A stretch of 33,703 nucleotides of DNA from Gelidibacter salicanalis (GTDB lineage Bacteria; Bacteroidota; Bacteroidia; Flavobacteriales; Flavobacteriaceae): NCBI RefSeq assembly GCF_016469035.1, contig NZ_JAEHJZ010000017.1, positions 34,210-67,912 on the forward strand, read 5' to 3'. The translations under genes and the position numbers were made by a program. Position 1 is the first letter of the stretch, and each line of letters opens with the position of its first letter. Positions 1 to 6,837 of this stretch are shown here, one piece after another. The notes beneath the pieces are model-generated. The model did not search any database. It was given only the letters and a program-made list of their open reading frames with translations, and was not told where the DNA came from.

Positions 1-1
1 A

Positions 2-67
2 GAGCGTCGGGGAGTAAAACCCAAGGATCCCGCTAAAAATCGGGATTGTTATAACTATCTGTTTTAA
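2..67 (+). CDS. 3' end of an unidentified upstream gene (partial)
   Basis: One frame is open from the first base of the window to a TAA at 65-67, giving 21 residues that end in DCYNYLF. The other two plus frames stop early (TAA at 15-17 and at 34-36). The segment is rich in charged residues and could be the tail of a protein encoded upstream in the same direction as the PorV/PorQ-like gene, whose start is 77 bases further on. I do not recognise the family. The fragment is too short to separate a real gene end from chance. Confidence 0.3.
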   Translation, partial: ERRGVKPKDPAKNRDCYNYLF

Positions 68-121
68 AAAGTTGCCGCGTAGTGTTTCTAAAAACAGAGT
101 TTCACTACCAAAAATATTATG

Positions 122-133
122 CATCTTTGTAAA
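122..133 (+). promoter_or_regulatory. possible Bacteroidota -7 box before the PorV/PorQ-like gene
   Basis: CATCTTTG followed by TAAA resembles the Bacteroidota -7 consensus TAnnTTTG, with one mismatch at the first base. The core TTTGTAAA also stands just before lnt (1381-1388). A TTTC at 100-103 lies 18 bases upstream and could be a poor -33 element. If used, the transcript would be almost leaderless. This is motif matching by eye only. Confidence 0.3.
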
Positions 134-144
134 AATTTTCGCTA

Positions 145-1215
145 TTGAAAACACCTGCCTTCGTTGCATTTTTTCTATTGACTCTTCTTGTTTCCGGACA
201 GACCGCTCGTAAATATTCCAATGAATTCATGAACATTGGTGTGGATGCTGCTGCCTTAGGCATGAGCAATGCTGTGGTATCACAATCTGCTGATGTCAAT
301 TCGGGATATTGGAATCCCGCCGGATTGACTCATCTTGAGGATAACCAGATAGCATTGATGCACTCCAGCTATTTTGCAAATATTGCCAATTATAATTATT
401 TAGCCTTTGCCATGCCGCTAGACGATAAAAGCGCGCTGGGCATATCTTTGATCAGGTTTGGTGTGGACGACATTTTAGATACCACACAATTAATTGACGA
501 TCAGGGCAATATCAATTACGACCGGATCAGCCTATTTTCGACCGCCGATTATGGTTTGACCTTTTCCTATGCCCGCAAAATTCCTTTGGACGGGTTTAGT
601 TATGGCGTGAATGCAAAAGTGATCCGAAGGATTATTGGTGATTTTGCATCTTCTTGGGGTTTTGGACTCGATTTGGGGCTTCAATTCGAATCACAAAACG
701 ATTGGAAATTCGGGGTCATGGTAAGAGACATTACGACCACCTTTAACGCTTGGTCCTTTAACAAAGAGAAGCTTGCCACTATAAAAGATGCCGTAGAAGG
801 ACAAAACCAGGACGTGCCGGAAGCTACGGAGGTGACCATCCCAAAACTGCAAGTGGGCATGTCTAAAAAATTCGTGTTTCACTATGATTATTCACTAGTT
901 ACCGCTTTAGACCTGAATGTGCGTTTTGAGCAAAATAATGATGCCATCTCCACCTCCTTTGCCAGCGTTACCCCGTCTTTAGGATTTGAATTTGGTTATA
1001 CAGAACTGGTGTTTTTAAGAGTAGGCGTGGGCAATTTTCAGAATGAACTCCAATTGGATACTTCTGAAAATTTAACCTTTCAACCTAATTTTGGTGTAGG
1101 CTTTAAATACCGAGGCATTCAAATTGATTATGCGTTTACAGATATTGGCGATCAAAGTGCCGCTCTTTACTCCAACGTGTTTTCATTAAAATTGGATTTT
1201 AGCGTATTTAGATAA
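145..1215 (+). CDS. PorV/PorQ-family outer-membrane protein (type IX secretion-associated class)
   Basis: This is a 356-residue protein with an N-terminal signal peptide (hydrophobic stretch at residues 5-17, likely cleavage near SGQ at 17-19). Next comes the family hallmark: a region with ALGMSNA (37-43) and GYWNPAGL (54-61), as in PorV, PorQ and related FadL-like barrels. The rest alternates aromatic and polar residues in short strands, as expected for a beta-barrel, and ends in a short FSVFR. PorV and PorQ proteins act with the type IX secretion system, shuttling or displaying cargo at the outer membrane. This copy is not the canonical PorV sequence and is closer to the paralogues often called PorV2. 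The start is TTG at 145: an in-frame stop lies at 130-132 and there is no in-frame ATG nearby. No T9SS partner is visible. Confidence in the family is good, in the exact role low. Confidence 0.75.
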   Translation: MKTPAFVAFFLLTLLVSGQTARKYSNEFMNIGVDAAALGMSNAVVSQSADVNSGYWNPAGLTHLEDNQIALMHSSYFANIANYNYLAFAMPLDDKSALGISLIRFGVDDILDTTQLIDDQGNINYDRISLFSTADYGLTFSYARKIPLDGFSYGVNAKVIRRIIGDFASSWGFGLDLGLQFESQNDWKFGVMVRDITTTFNAWSFNKEKLATIKDAVEGQNQDVPEATEVTIPKLQVGMSKKFVFHYDYSLVTALDLNVRFEQNNDAISTSFASVTPSLGFEFGYTELVFLRVGVGNFQNELQLDTSENLTFQPNFGVGFKYRGIQIDYAFTDIGDQSAALYSNVFSLKLDFSVFR

Positions 1216-1223
1216 TTTTTTTT

Positions 1224-1349
1224 CAGGTTTCTTGTTTCAGGTTTCAGGTTTCTTGTTTCTCAATAGTTGTTTCTCGTCTCTTCATTCTTAATTCTTAATA
1301 CTTGTATCTTAATTCTTGTTCTATATTCTCTGTTCTCTTTTCTTTTTCC
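1224..1349. repeat. degenerate heptanucleotide array after the PorV/PorQ-like gene
   Basis: Starting eight bases after the stop codon, the sequence divides without gaps into about 18 seven-base units: CAGGTTT, CTTGTTT, CAGGTTT, CAGGTTT, CTTGTTT, CTCAATA, GTTGTTT, CTCGTCT, CTTCATT, CTTAATT and so on. Units differ, but most follow a pattern of C/T at position 1 and a T-rich end, and the phase holds throughout. The plus strand is pyrimidine-rich. No start codon with a plausible ORF lies in it. It fills most of the gap before lnt. Confidence 0.75.
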
Positions 1350-1376
1350 CATTCCTCCCTATTTCATTCTAACCAA

Positions 1377-1388
1377 TTAGTTTGTAAA
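1377..1388 (+). promoter_or_regulatory. possible Bacteroidota -7 box before lnt
   Basis: TTAGTTTG followed by TAAA lies eight bases before the ATG of lnt. It matches TAnnTTTG except at the second base, and shares TTTGTAAA with the element before the PorV/PorQ-like gene. No convincing -33 TTTG stands at the right distance, because that stretch is pyrimidine-rich repeat-like DNA. Low confidence. Confidence 0.3.
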
Positions 1389-1396
1389 TTTACGCA

Positions 1397-2986
1397 ATGA
1401 AAAACTTTCTTTTAGTTATACTTTCAGGATTACTTTTAGCATTTGGCTGGCCCACTTACGGCTTTCCCCTCTTATTATTTATAGGATTTGTTCCACTTTT
1501 ATTGATGGAACATCAGGTGCGAGGATCTCAGATTCGCTGGAAAAAACTGACGGTGTTTGGATACAGTTATGTAGGATTGATCATCTGGAATTACATCACT
1601 ACCAATTGGCTACAATACGCGGACGTTTTTGGCGCCAGTTTCGCCATCTTAGTCAACTCTATGTTGATGGCGCTCATGATGGTCTTGTACCACAGCATCG
1701 CCAAACGGGCCACCACAAACATCAGTTTGCTATTTTTAATGTGTTTATGGATGGCTTTTGAAAAGCTGCATTTGGGATGGGATTTTTCTTGGCCCTGGTT
1801 GAATTTAGGTAACGGATTTTCAGAATATTTTACCTGGATCCAATGGTATGAATACACAGGGACCTTTGGGGGTACCTTATGGGTGTGGGTCGTGAATATT
1901 CTGATCTATAAAGGTGTTCTTAAATATCACGCTGAAAAATCGGTAAAGCCGCTAAAAAAAGATGGCATCATCATTTTAAGCACGATCGTGTTACCCATAC
2001 TCATCTCTTTAACCATCTACCACACCTACAAGATTGGAGAGCAAGATATAAACGTCATTGCCTTACAACCCAATATCGATCCGTATTCTGAAAAGTACAA
2101 TGTGCCCAATGAAGCCATTGCAGACTTGCTTTTAAAATTAACCGAAGAAAAGATCACACCACAAACAGATCTGGTGGTGGCTCCTGAAACGGTCTTTGCT
2201 GACCATGTAAAAATCAATCAATTGGAAGAGGCTTATTTTAAAAGAAAACTCGACCTGTACATTGCCGAGCATCCCAGCATCAATATCTTAAGTGGCATTT
2301 CTTTTATTAATTTCATTACAGATGAATCGCAAATCAAAGCACAATCCAATTATCACAGCAGCGGATTTTGGTATGACGATTATAATTCTGCAATGCTGCT
2401 CAATACAAGTGACAGTGTACAACTCTATCATAAATCGAAATTGGTGGTTGGCGTAGAGACCTTGCCTTATAAAGACATTATAAAACCAATAATCGGCGAT
2501 TTTATGATCGATTTAGGGGGTACCTTGGCCATGAAAACCACGCAGGAAGAGCGTGAAGTATTCACCACCACCAATCCAAAATTAGCTGCGGCGCCAATAA
2601 TTTGTTATGAATCTGTATATGGCGAATTTGTAACCGGTTATGTCCGAAACGGAGCCACAGTTTTAACGATCATCACTAATGATGCCTGGTGGGGTGAGAC
2701 GCAAGGTCATAAGCAACATTTAAGTTATGCGCGACTACGGGCCATAGAGACCCGTCGGGATATTGTCAGAAGTGCCAATACAGGAATCTCAGCGCTTATC
2801 AATGCTAAAGGAGAGATCACCAAATCACTGCCCTACGGTACCCAAGGCGCCTTATCCGGTGCTGTAACTGCTAATGAAAAGCTGACGTTTTACACCCGAG
2901 CAGGCGATTATATTGCACGGATTGCGATTTTTGTTGCGATGTTTGTGTTTCTCATTACCATGTTTAGAAAACCAAGAATGAGTTAG
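1397..2986 (+). CDS. lnt: apolipoprotein N-acyltransferase
   Basis: Lnt is an inner-membrane enzyme that adds the third acyl chain to the N-terminal cysteine of lipoproteins, using a phospholipid donor. The protein has 529 residues, the usual length. Hydrophobic segments fill residues 1-38, 52-100, 110-130, 155-175 and 190-212, followed by a nitrilase-type domain and a C-terminal membrane helix (505-522). The expected Glu-Lys-Cys triad is visible: E264 in VAPETVF, a lysine in HKSKL (346 or 348) followed by GVETLPY in place of the common PFGE stretch, and C403 in IICYES. The block NDAWWG (428-433) and RAIETRR (448-454) are also typical. The ATG follows a TTTGTAAA box. The gene converges on the polysaccharide cluster and is probably a housekeeping gene at its border. 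Confidence 0.93.
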   Translation: MKNFLLVILSGLLLAFGWPTYGFPLLLFIGFVPLLLMEHQVRGSQIRWKKLTVFGYSYVGLIIWNYITTNWLQYADVFGASFAILVNSMLMALMMVLYHSIAKRATTNISLLFLMCLWMAFEKLHLGWDFSWPWLNLGNGFSEYFTWIQWYEYTGTFGGTLWVWVVNILIYKGVLKYHAEKSVKPLKKDGIIILSTIVLPILISLTIYHTYKIGEQDINVIALQPNIDPYSEKYNVPNEAIADLLLKLTEEKITPQTDLVVAPETVFADHVKINQLEEAYFKRKLDLYIAEHPSINILSGISFINFITDESQIKAQSNYHSSGFWYDDYNSAMLLNTSDSVQLYHKSKLVVGVETLPYKDIIKPIIGDFMIDLGGTLAMKTTQEEREVFTTTNPKLAAAPIICYESVYGEFVTGYVRNGATVLTIITNDAWWGETQGHKQHLSYARLRAIETRRDIVRSANTGISALINAKGEITKSLPYGTQGALSGAVTANEKLTFYTRAGDYIARIAIFVAMFVFLITMFRKPRMS

Positions 2987-3016
2987 TTCGGTGGGGTTTG
3001 AGGTTAGTTTTAATTT

Positions 3017-3065
3017 GGAGTTCGGAGTTCGGAGTTCGGAGTTCTGAGTTTGGAGTTTGGAGTTT
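3017..3065. repeat. GGAGTTC heptanucleotide array
   Basis: Seven units of seven bases lie in perfect phase: four GGAGTTC, then TGAGTTT, GGAGTTT and GGAGTTT. The array sits about 30 bases after the lnt stop codon, in the gap between lnt and the convergent sugar transferase gene. The plus strand is purine/GT-rich here, unlike the pyrimidine-rich arrays elsewhere in the window. Confidence 0.85.
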
Positions 3066-3106
3066 TAAGTACACGGTGTTTAAATAGGTTATAATCTACT
3101 GCTTTC

Positions 3107-3338
3107 CACAAACTATCATAATTACTTATCCCTGCTTATAATCAGTACAAGATATTATGTTCAATTTCGACTTCAGTTTCAACTTCAATTTCAATTTCAT
3201 TTTTGTGTTCGGTGTTCGGAGTTTAGATAAGTAAATCTTATTACATTCACAAACCATCATAATTACTTATCCCTGTTTATAATCAATATAAGATATTATG
3301 TTCGACTTCAATTTCAACTTCAATTTCAATTTCATTTA
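3107..3338. repeat. two direct repeats of about 90 bases ending in hexamer tracts
   Basis: Copy A (3107 to about 3202) and copy B (3248 to 3338) are offset by 141 bases and nearly identical. Each begins CACAAACYATCAT, continues through TTATAATCA and GATATTATG, and ends in a tract of YTTCAA hexamers. Copy A has one extra six-base unit (AATTTC) right after GATATTATGTTC, so the tract length differs between the copies. Both carry an element TATCCCTGYTTATAATCA that recurs, slightly changed, in the larger repeats at 5027-5702. No gene is visible. Confidence 0.85.
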
Positions 3339-3358
3339 CCTTTTCATTTTCAACTTCA

Positions 3359-3435
3359 AAAATCAAAAATCGCAAATCAACAATCTTCAATCTTCAATCT
3401 TCAATCTTCAATCTTCAATCGTAACTCCCAACTCC
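3359..3435. repeat. TCAATCT heptanucleotide array ending at a stop codon
   Basis: Eleven in-phase seven-base units run from 3359 to 3435: AAAATCA, AAAATCG, CAAATCA, ACAATCT, four TCAATCT, TCAATCG, TAACTCC, CAACTCC. The next base is the first base of the reverse-strand stop codon of the sugar transferase gene (3436-3438). The array therefore touches the end of the coding sequence with no spacer. Unit sequence drifts at both ends while the phase is kept. Confidence 0.85.
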
Positions 3436-4827
3436 TCACTGTCCTCTATAATACAACACCGTACTCAAGGTCTTTACCATAATATTAAGGTCTAGAAAGA
3501 AGCCGCGATGTTTGATATAATAAAGATCATATTGGAGTTTTACGATGCTTTCTTCAACGGAGGCCCCGTATCTTGTTTTTACCTGTGCCCACCCCGTCAA
3601 GCCTGGTTTCACAATATGTCGGGTTTGATAGAACGGAACCGTACTGGCGAGTTCCTCAATAAAGAATGGGCGTTCTGGGCGGGGCCCGATGACACTCATC
3701 TCGCCTTTAATAATATTTATAAATTGGGGAATCTCATCAATCCGACTCCTGCGCAGAAACCTCCCAAAAGGAGTAACCCTCACATCATCCACTTGTGCCC
3801 ACCTGGCACCAGCAGTCTCCGCATTGATAATCATACTTCTCAGTTTAATGATTTTAAATACGCGCCCATTTTTACCAACACGGTCTTGTCTATAAACAAG
3901 TGGGCCACTATTCCCAAAAAAATTACCAATCAGGATAAATGGCAAAATGACTAAACCGCAAAGCAGACCAAAGAGTGAAAATAAAACATCAAAAACACGG
4001 TTAAAAAATAGGTATAATGTATTCTGATTACTTCTACTAAAGGGAAAGTAGGTGTAAAAATCTTTGCCCACAAACTGCACCGGCACGCGATGTGTGATTT
4101 CTTCATACACTTGAGTATATTCTCTAATGGTAAAACCGCGTTCTAAAAGCAGCATCAAATCTGCGTAAATTTCTGCGCTAATCATATCAGAACTATAGCT
4201 GGCCACCACGATTTCTGAAATATGTTCATCTTTAACAACCTGCAATAAGGCATCAGATGGGTATTCTTTAATTCCTAGAGATTGATCAGAACCTAATTCA
4301 AGCGTATTACAACGTATAAAACCGACAATCTTATAATTAGGATCGGATGAGATCAGTGCATTAACAAAGGCTTCCAAAAATGCTACTTCGCCCACCAACA
4401 CCACTTTTTTGTAAAATCTGGGAGAGGCCATCAAATTAACATACGCCACCCGCCAAACAAAGATAGCGACCACAATAGTCAGGTAAAAATAGACAATCTG
4501 AAGTCGTTTTTCTGGTAAAAACGGTGTAAGTATCGGGGTTAAAAAGTAAAACAAAACGGTTGTAGATACTGTAAAAACGAGAGTTTTAAAGGTTACGTCC
4601 AGCTGACTCGATTTCTGCAAATCGTACATTTCAAAGACGGTTCCAAACACGCTCAAATAAAACAGCAGTATAAGAATAGCAACCCTATTGTCCCAGGAAA
4701 TTTCGAGATATGCAGTATCAAAAAAGAGGCCGAGCCAATACAGACCAAAAACCACCATAAATACATCTACTCCTCTCAGTAAGAGTTTGCGCTCTGACAC
4801 TTGAAAATGGATGGCTTTTTGCGGCAT
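3436..4827 (-). CDS. polyprenyl-phosphate sugar-1-phosphate transferase (WcaJ/WbaP type)
   Basis: This 463-residue enzyme should transfer a sugar-1-phosphate to undecaprenyl phosphate on the inner membrane, the first step of glycan assembly. It has four N-terminal membrane helices (about 17-37, 48-66, 81-104, 110-131), a Rossmann-like CoA-binding-type domain (140-250), a fifth hydrophobic segment (278-304) and the bacterial sugar transferase domain. Diagnostic motifs are KLRSM (328-332), RIDEIPQF (362-369), IGPRPER (380-386) and PGLTGWAQV (408-416). Which sugar is used cannot be read from the sequence. It is the last gene of the cluster and is separated from the block upstream by 993 bases of repeats, so it may have its own promoter in 4828-4915. 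Its stop codon directly abuts a heptad array. Confidence 0.93.
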   Translation of the reverse strand: MPQKAIHFQVSERKLLLRGVDVFMVVFGLYWLGLFFDTAYLEISWDNRVAILILLFYLSVFGTVFEMYDLQKSSQLDVTFKTLVFTVSTTVLFYFLTPILTPFLPEKRLQIVYFYLTIVVAIFVWRVAYVNLMASPRFYKKVVLVGEVAFLEAFVNALISSDPNYKIVGFIRCNTLELGSDQSLGIKEYPSDALLQVVKDEHISEIVVASYSSDMISAEIYADLMLLLERGFTIREYTQVYEEITHRVPVQFVGKDFYTYFPFSRSNQNTLYLFFNRVFDVLFSLFGLLCGLVILPFILIGNFFGNSGPLVYRQDRVGKNGRVFKIIKLRSMIINAETAGARWAQVDDVRVTPFGRFLRRSRIDEIPQFINIIKGEMSVIGPRPERPFFIEELASTVPFYQTRHIVKPGLTGWAQVKTRYGASVEESIVKLQYDLYYIKHRGFFLDLNIMVKTLSTVLYYRGQ

Positions 4828-4915
4828 GGATGGGAAGGTCTTCAGGCGAAGATAATAAGTCTTCTCAATTATGCAACACTATATCGGATTTTATGAGATT
4901 TATGAGTCGGAATTC

Positions 4916-5027
4916 TTCTCTATTCTCTATTCTCTGTTCTCTATTCTCTGTTCTCTATTCTCTATTCTCTGTTCTCTATTCTCTGTTCTCTATTCTCTGT
5001 TCTCTATTCTCTGTTCTCTATTCTCTG
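4916..5027. repeat. TTCTCTR heptanucleotide array, 16 units
   Basis: Sixteen perfect units TTCTCTA or TTCTCTG lie head to tail. The last base of the units reads A A G A G A A G A G A G A G A G, so part of the array looks like an amplified 14-base dimer. It leads straight into the first copy of the twin-hairpin repeat. The small ORFs that cross it encode monotonous SLFSVLYSLF-like peptides and are not credible genes. The 88 bases between this array and the transferase start (4828-4915) are unique sequence and could hold that gene's promoter, but I see no clear motif. Confidence 0.9.
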
Positions 5028-5324
5028 TTCAACATTCGTTATTCTATCCTCCTTATAATCAAACCAAAACCACCTCGTCTTCCGCTTCTTTCCTGAAGCA
5101 GAATCCACTCCTCCTTCACCAGGAGGAGAATTTAAGATGATAGTTAAATATTAAAATAAAGCAAACAAAATAATCGTCCGTGACACCGTGCTTTACTATT
5201 AACTTTCATTATTCGTGATTTGATATTCCATATTCGTGATTCTATTTTTTCTCTACTCTCTATTCTCTGTTCTCTGTTCTCTGTTCTCTGTTCTCTGTTC
5301 TCTGTTCTCTGTTCTCTGTTCTCT
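5027..5324. repeat. twin-hairpin direct repeat, copy 1
   Basis: The repeat begins GTTCAACATT, carries TATCCTCCTTATAATCA (5045-5061), then two adjacent hairpins, then an AT-rich part with CGTCCGTGACACCGTGC, and ends in nine TTCTCTG units (5263-5325). Hairpin A is 5080-5103: a nine-pair stem TTCCGCTTC/GAAGCAGAA with a six-base loop. Hairpin B is 5108-5128: an eight-pair stem CTCCTCCT/AGGAGGAG with a five-base loop. Only four bases separate them. In hairpin A one C faces A on the plus strand, but the minus-strand RNA would form a U-G wobble there. The element lies in the transcribed gap between two minus-strand genes. Confidence 0.88.
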
Positions 5325-5580
5325 GTTCAACATTCGTTATTCTATCCTACTTATAATCAAACCAAAACCACCTCGTCTTCTGCTTCTTTTCTGAAGCAGA
5401 ATCCACTCCTCCTTCACGAGGAGGAGAATTTAAAATGGTAGTTAAATATTAAAATAAAGCAAACAAAATAATCGTCCATGACACCGTGCTTCACTATTAA
5501 CTTTCATTATTCGTGATTTGATATTCCATATTCGTGATTCTATTTTTTCTCTACTCTCTGTTCTCTGTTCTCTGTTCGCT
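5325..5580. repeat. twin-hairpin direct repeat, copy 2
   Basis: This is a near-identical second copy with a 256-base period to the next one. Hairpin A is at 5378-5401 (stem TTCTGCTTC/GAAGCAGAA, fully paired, loop TTTTCT) and hairpin B at 5406-5426 (stem CTCCTCCT/AGGAGGAG, loop TCACG). The tail holds only four heptads, 5554-5581 (CTCTCTG, two TTCTCTG, TTCGCTG). Most of the length difference from copy 1 (298 bases) comes from heptad number. Single-base differences from copy 1 are scattered through the rest. Confidence 0.88.
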
Positions 5581-5702
5581 GTTCAACATTCGTTATTCTA
5601 TCCTACTTATAATCAAACCAAAACCACCTCGTCTTCTGCTTCTCTCCGGAAGCAGAATCCACTCCTCCTTCACGAGGAGGAGAATTTAAGATGATAGTTA
5701 AA
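5581..5702. repeat. twin-hairpin direct repeat, copy 3 (truncated)
   Basis: The third copy starts with the same GTTCAACATT and keeps both hairpins: A at 5634-5657 (stem TTCTGCTTC/GAAGCAGAA, loop TCTCCG) and B at 5662-5682 (stem CTCCTCCT/AGGAGGAG, loop TCACG). It stops after TAGTTAAA, where copies 1 and 2 continue with TATTAAAATAAAG. Instead it passes directly into a heptad array that begins GTTCTCT. The junction suggests that the downstream half was lost or never copied. Confidence 0.85.
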
Positions 5703-5828
5703 GTTCTCTGTTCTATATTCATTATTCAACATTCGTTATTCATTATTCGTTATTCATTATTCATTATTGGATATTCGATATTTTTTCTCTCTCTACTCTC
5801 TACTCTCTACTCTCTACTCTCTACTCTC
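5703..5828. repeat. heptanucleotide array that changes its unit in phase
   Basis: Eighteen in-phase seven-base units run from 5703 to 5828: GTTCTCT, GTTCTAT, then ATTCATT/ATTCGTT-type units, then ATTGGAT, ATTCGAT, ATTTTTT, CTCTCTC and five TACTCTC. The unit changes at least twice but the seven-base register never slips. The last units overlap the reverse-strand stop codon (5821-5823) of the glycosyltransferase gene to the right. On the transcribed-sense strand the final units read GAGAGTA, which puts a TAG in every reading frame within 21 bases. Confidence 0.85.
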
Positions 5829-6837
5829 CATCCAACACCTCACTCCATTTCTCCTCCACCATTCCCCAATCAAACCGTTCTACTTTAAGTCTAGCTTTTA
5901 CGTCCATAGCCTCAAGTCGTGTCGATTCATCAAAGAGAGAACAAACAGCGTCAGCCATCGCAACTGGATCGTTTGGAGGCACCAACCTCCCATCAACCCC
6001 ATCTTCTATCAAATACGGCATCCCGCCAACATTTGTAGACACGACAGCAAGACCTAGGGCCATAGCTTCAATTACGCTCAATGGCGTATTGTCAAAATTA
6101 GTGGTATTGAGAAACACATTATACGCTTTGGAGAGCGCAATCCACGCGTCTTTTGAGAGTTTTCCGGTAAACCTGACCGTCAAATCCAAGGAGTCGGCCA
6201 AATTTTTTACTTTAATTAAACTCCCATCCGTATCCGGGCCTACCATGCACAACGTGGCATGATACCCACGATTTTTAAGTTCATATAGCACCTTAACCGC
6301 CAACTCAGGATTATAAATCCCGGAAAGGGAACGTACCCACAACAGTCTGGGCACATCAAAGATTTTTTTATGGAATGGATATTTTGCAAGGGTTATGGTG
6401 TTTGGAATATACACCACGTTTTGGAAGCCATACTGATAAAAATTTTCCTTTAAATACAACGAAGGAGAAACATTGAGATAAGCATTTCCAAAAAGTAGTT
6501 GGGACAATTTAGGACTGTTCTTTAAACGATGGGGCAAATTGCCACCATGAAGAATAGGAATATAGGGCAAATCCAGGAGCCGGCACAACTGACCCACCAT
6601 TACCGCATAATAAAAATTCTGGGTACTATAGGTGTCAATCAACACCAAATCGGTCGTTTTATAAGTGCTCAAAGTCGTCCATAGCATATCCATAAGCCGT
6701 AGGGCCTTATTGCCAATACGGGAGGTATAACGGATTTTATAACCGCTTTGCGCAAGCAAAGGTCCTAAAACAGCGCTGTAACTGGCGTTACGCTGGGAGC
6801 TTTGGAGATGGTTTCCGACGTAGAGGAGGTTTTTCAT
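5821..6837 (-). CDS. GT4-family glycosyltransferase
   Basis: This is a GT-B-fold retaining glycosyltransferase of 338 residues that should act in the cytoplasm on the lipid-linked glycan. The N-terminal half begins with LLYVGNHLQ and contains HGGNLPHR (97-104). The C-terminal half carries the usual EX7E-type donor site region DNTPLSVIEAMALG (249-262) followed by VGGMPYLIEDGVDG (270-283). I chose the ATG at 6837 because MKNLLYVGN matches the usual N-terminus of such enzymes; an ATG nine codons upstream (6864) is also open. With this start the gene still overlaps the end of the upstream ligase-like gene by 50 bases. The stop codon lies inside a TACTCTC heptad array. The sugar specificity is unknown. 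Confidence 0.87.
   Translation of the reverse strand: MKNLLYVGNHLQSSQRNASYSAVLGPLLAQSGYKIRYTSRIGNKALRLMDMLWTTLSTYKTTDLVLIDTYSTQNFYYAVMVGQLCRLLDLPYIPILHGGNLPHRLKNSPKLSQLLFGNAYLNVSPSLYLKENFYQYGFQNVVYIPNTITLAKYPFHKKIFDVPRLLWVRSLSGIYNPELAVKVLYELKNRGYHATLCMVGPDTDGSLIKVKNLADSLDLTVRFTGKLSKDAWIALSKAYNVFLNTTNFDNTPLSVIEAMALGLAVVSTNVGGMPYLIEDGVDGRLVPPNDPVAMADAVCSLFDESTRLEAMDVKARLKVERFDWGMVEEKWSEVLDGE

Noticed and set aside
3508-3954. Plus-strand ORF of 148 codons antisense to the sugar transferase gene
   Set aside because: It is a shadow of the strongly conserved catalytic region on the other strand and has no recognisable domain.
4830-5441. Small plus-strand ORFs of 73-89 codons across the TTCTCTR arrays
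   Set aside because: They encode only monotonous SLFSVLYSLF-type repeats that arise because TTCTCTR read in any frame has no stop. They share the same tail because the DNA repeat is copied. No start signal or family is recognisable.
5080-5682. Intrinsic transcription terminators
   Set aside because: The hairpins are strong, but in the minus direction, the direction of the flanking genes, no run of U follows. On the plus side the sequence after hairpin B is AATTTAA, also not a proper U-run.
3359-5828. CRISPR array
   Set aside because: Repeats are six to seven bases without spacers, or about 250-300 bases in direct order with related content between them. No 23-47-base repeat alternates with unique spacers, and no cas gene is present.
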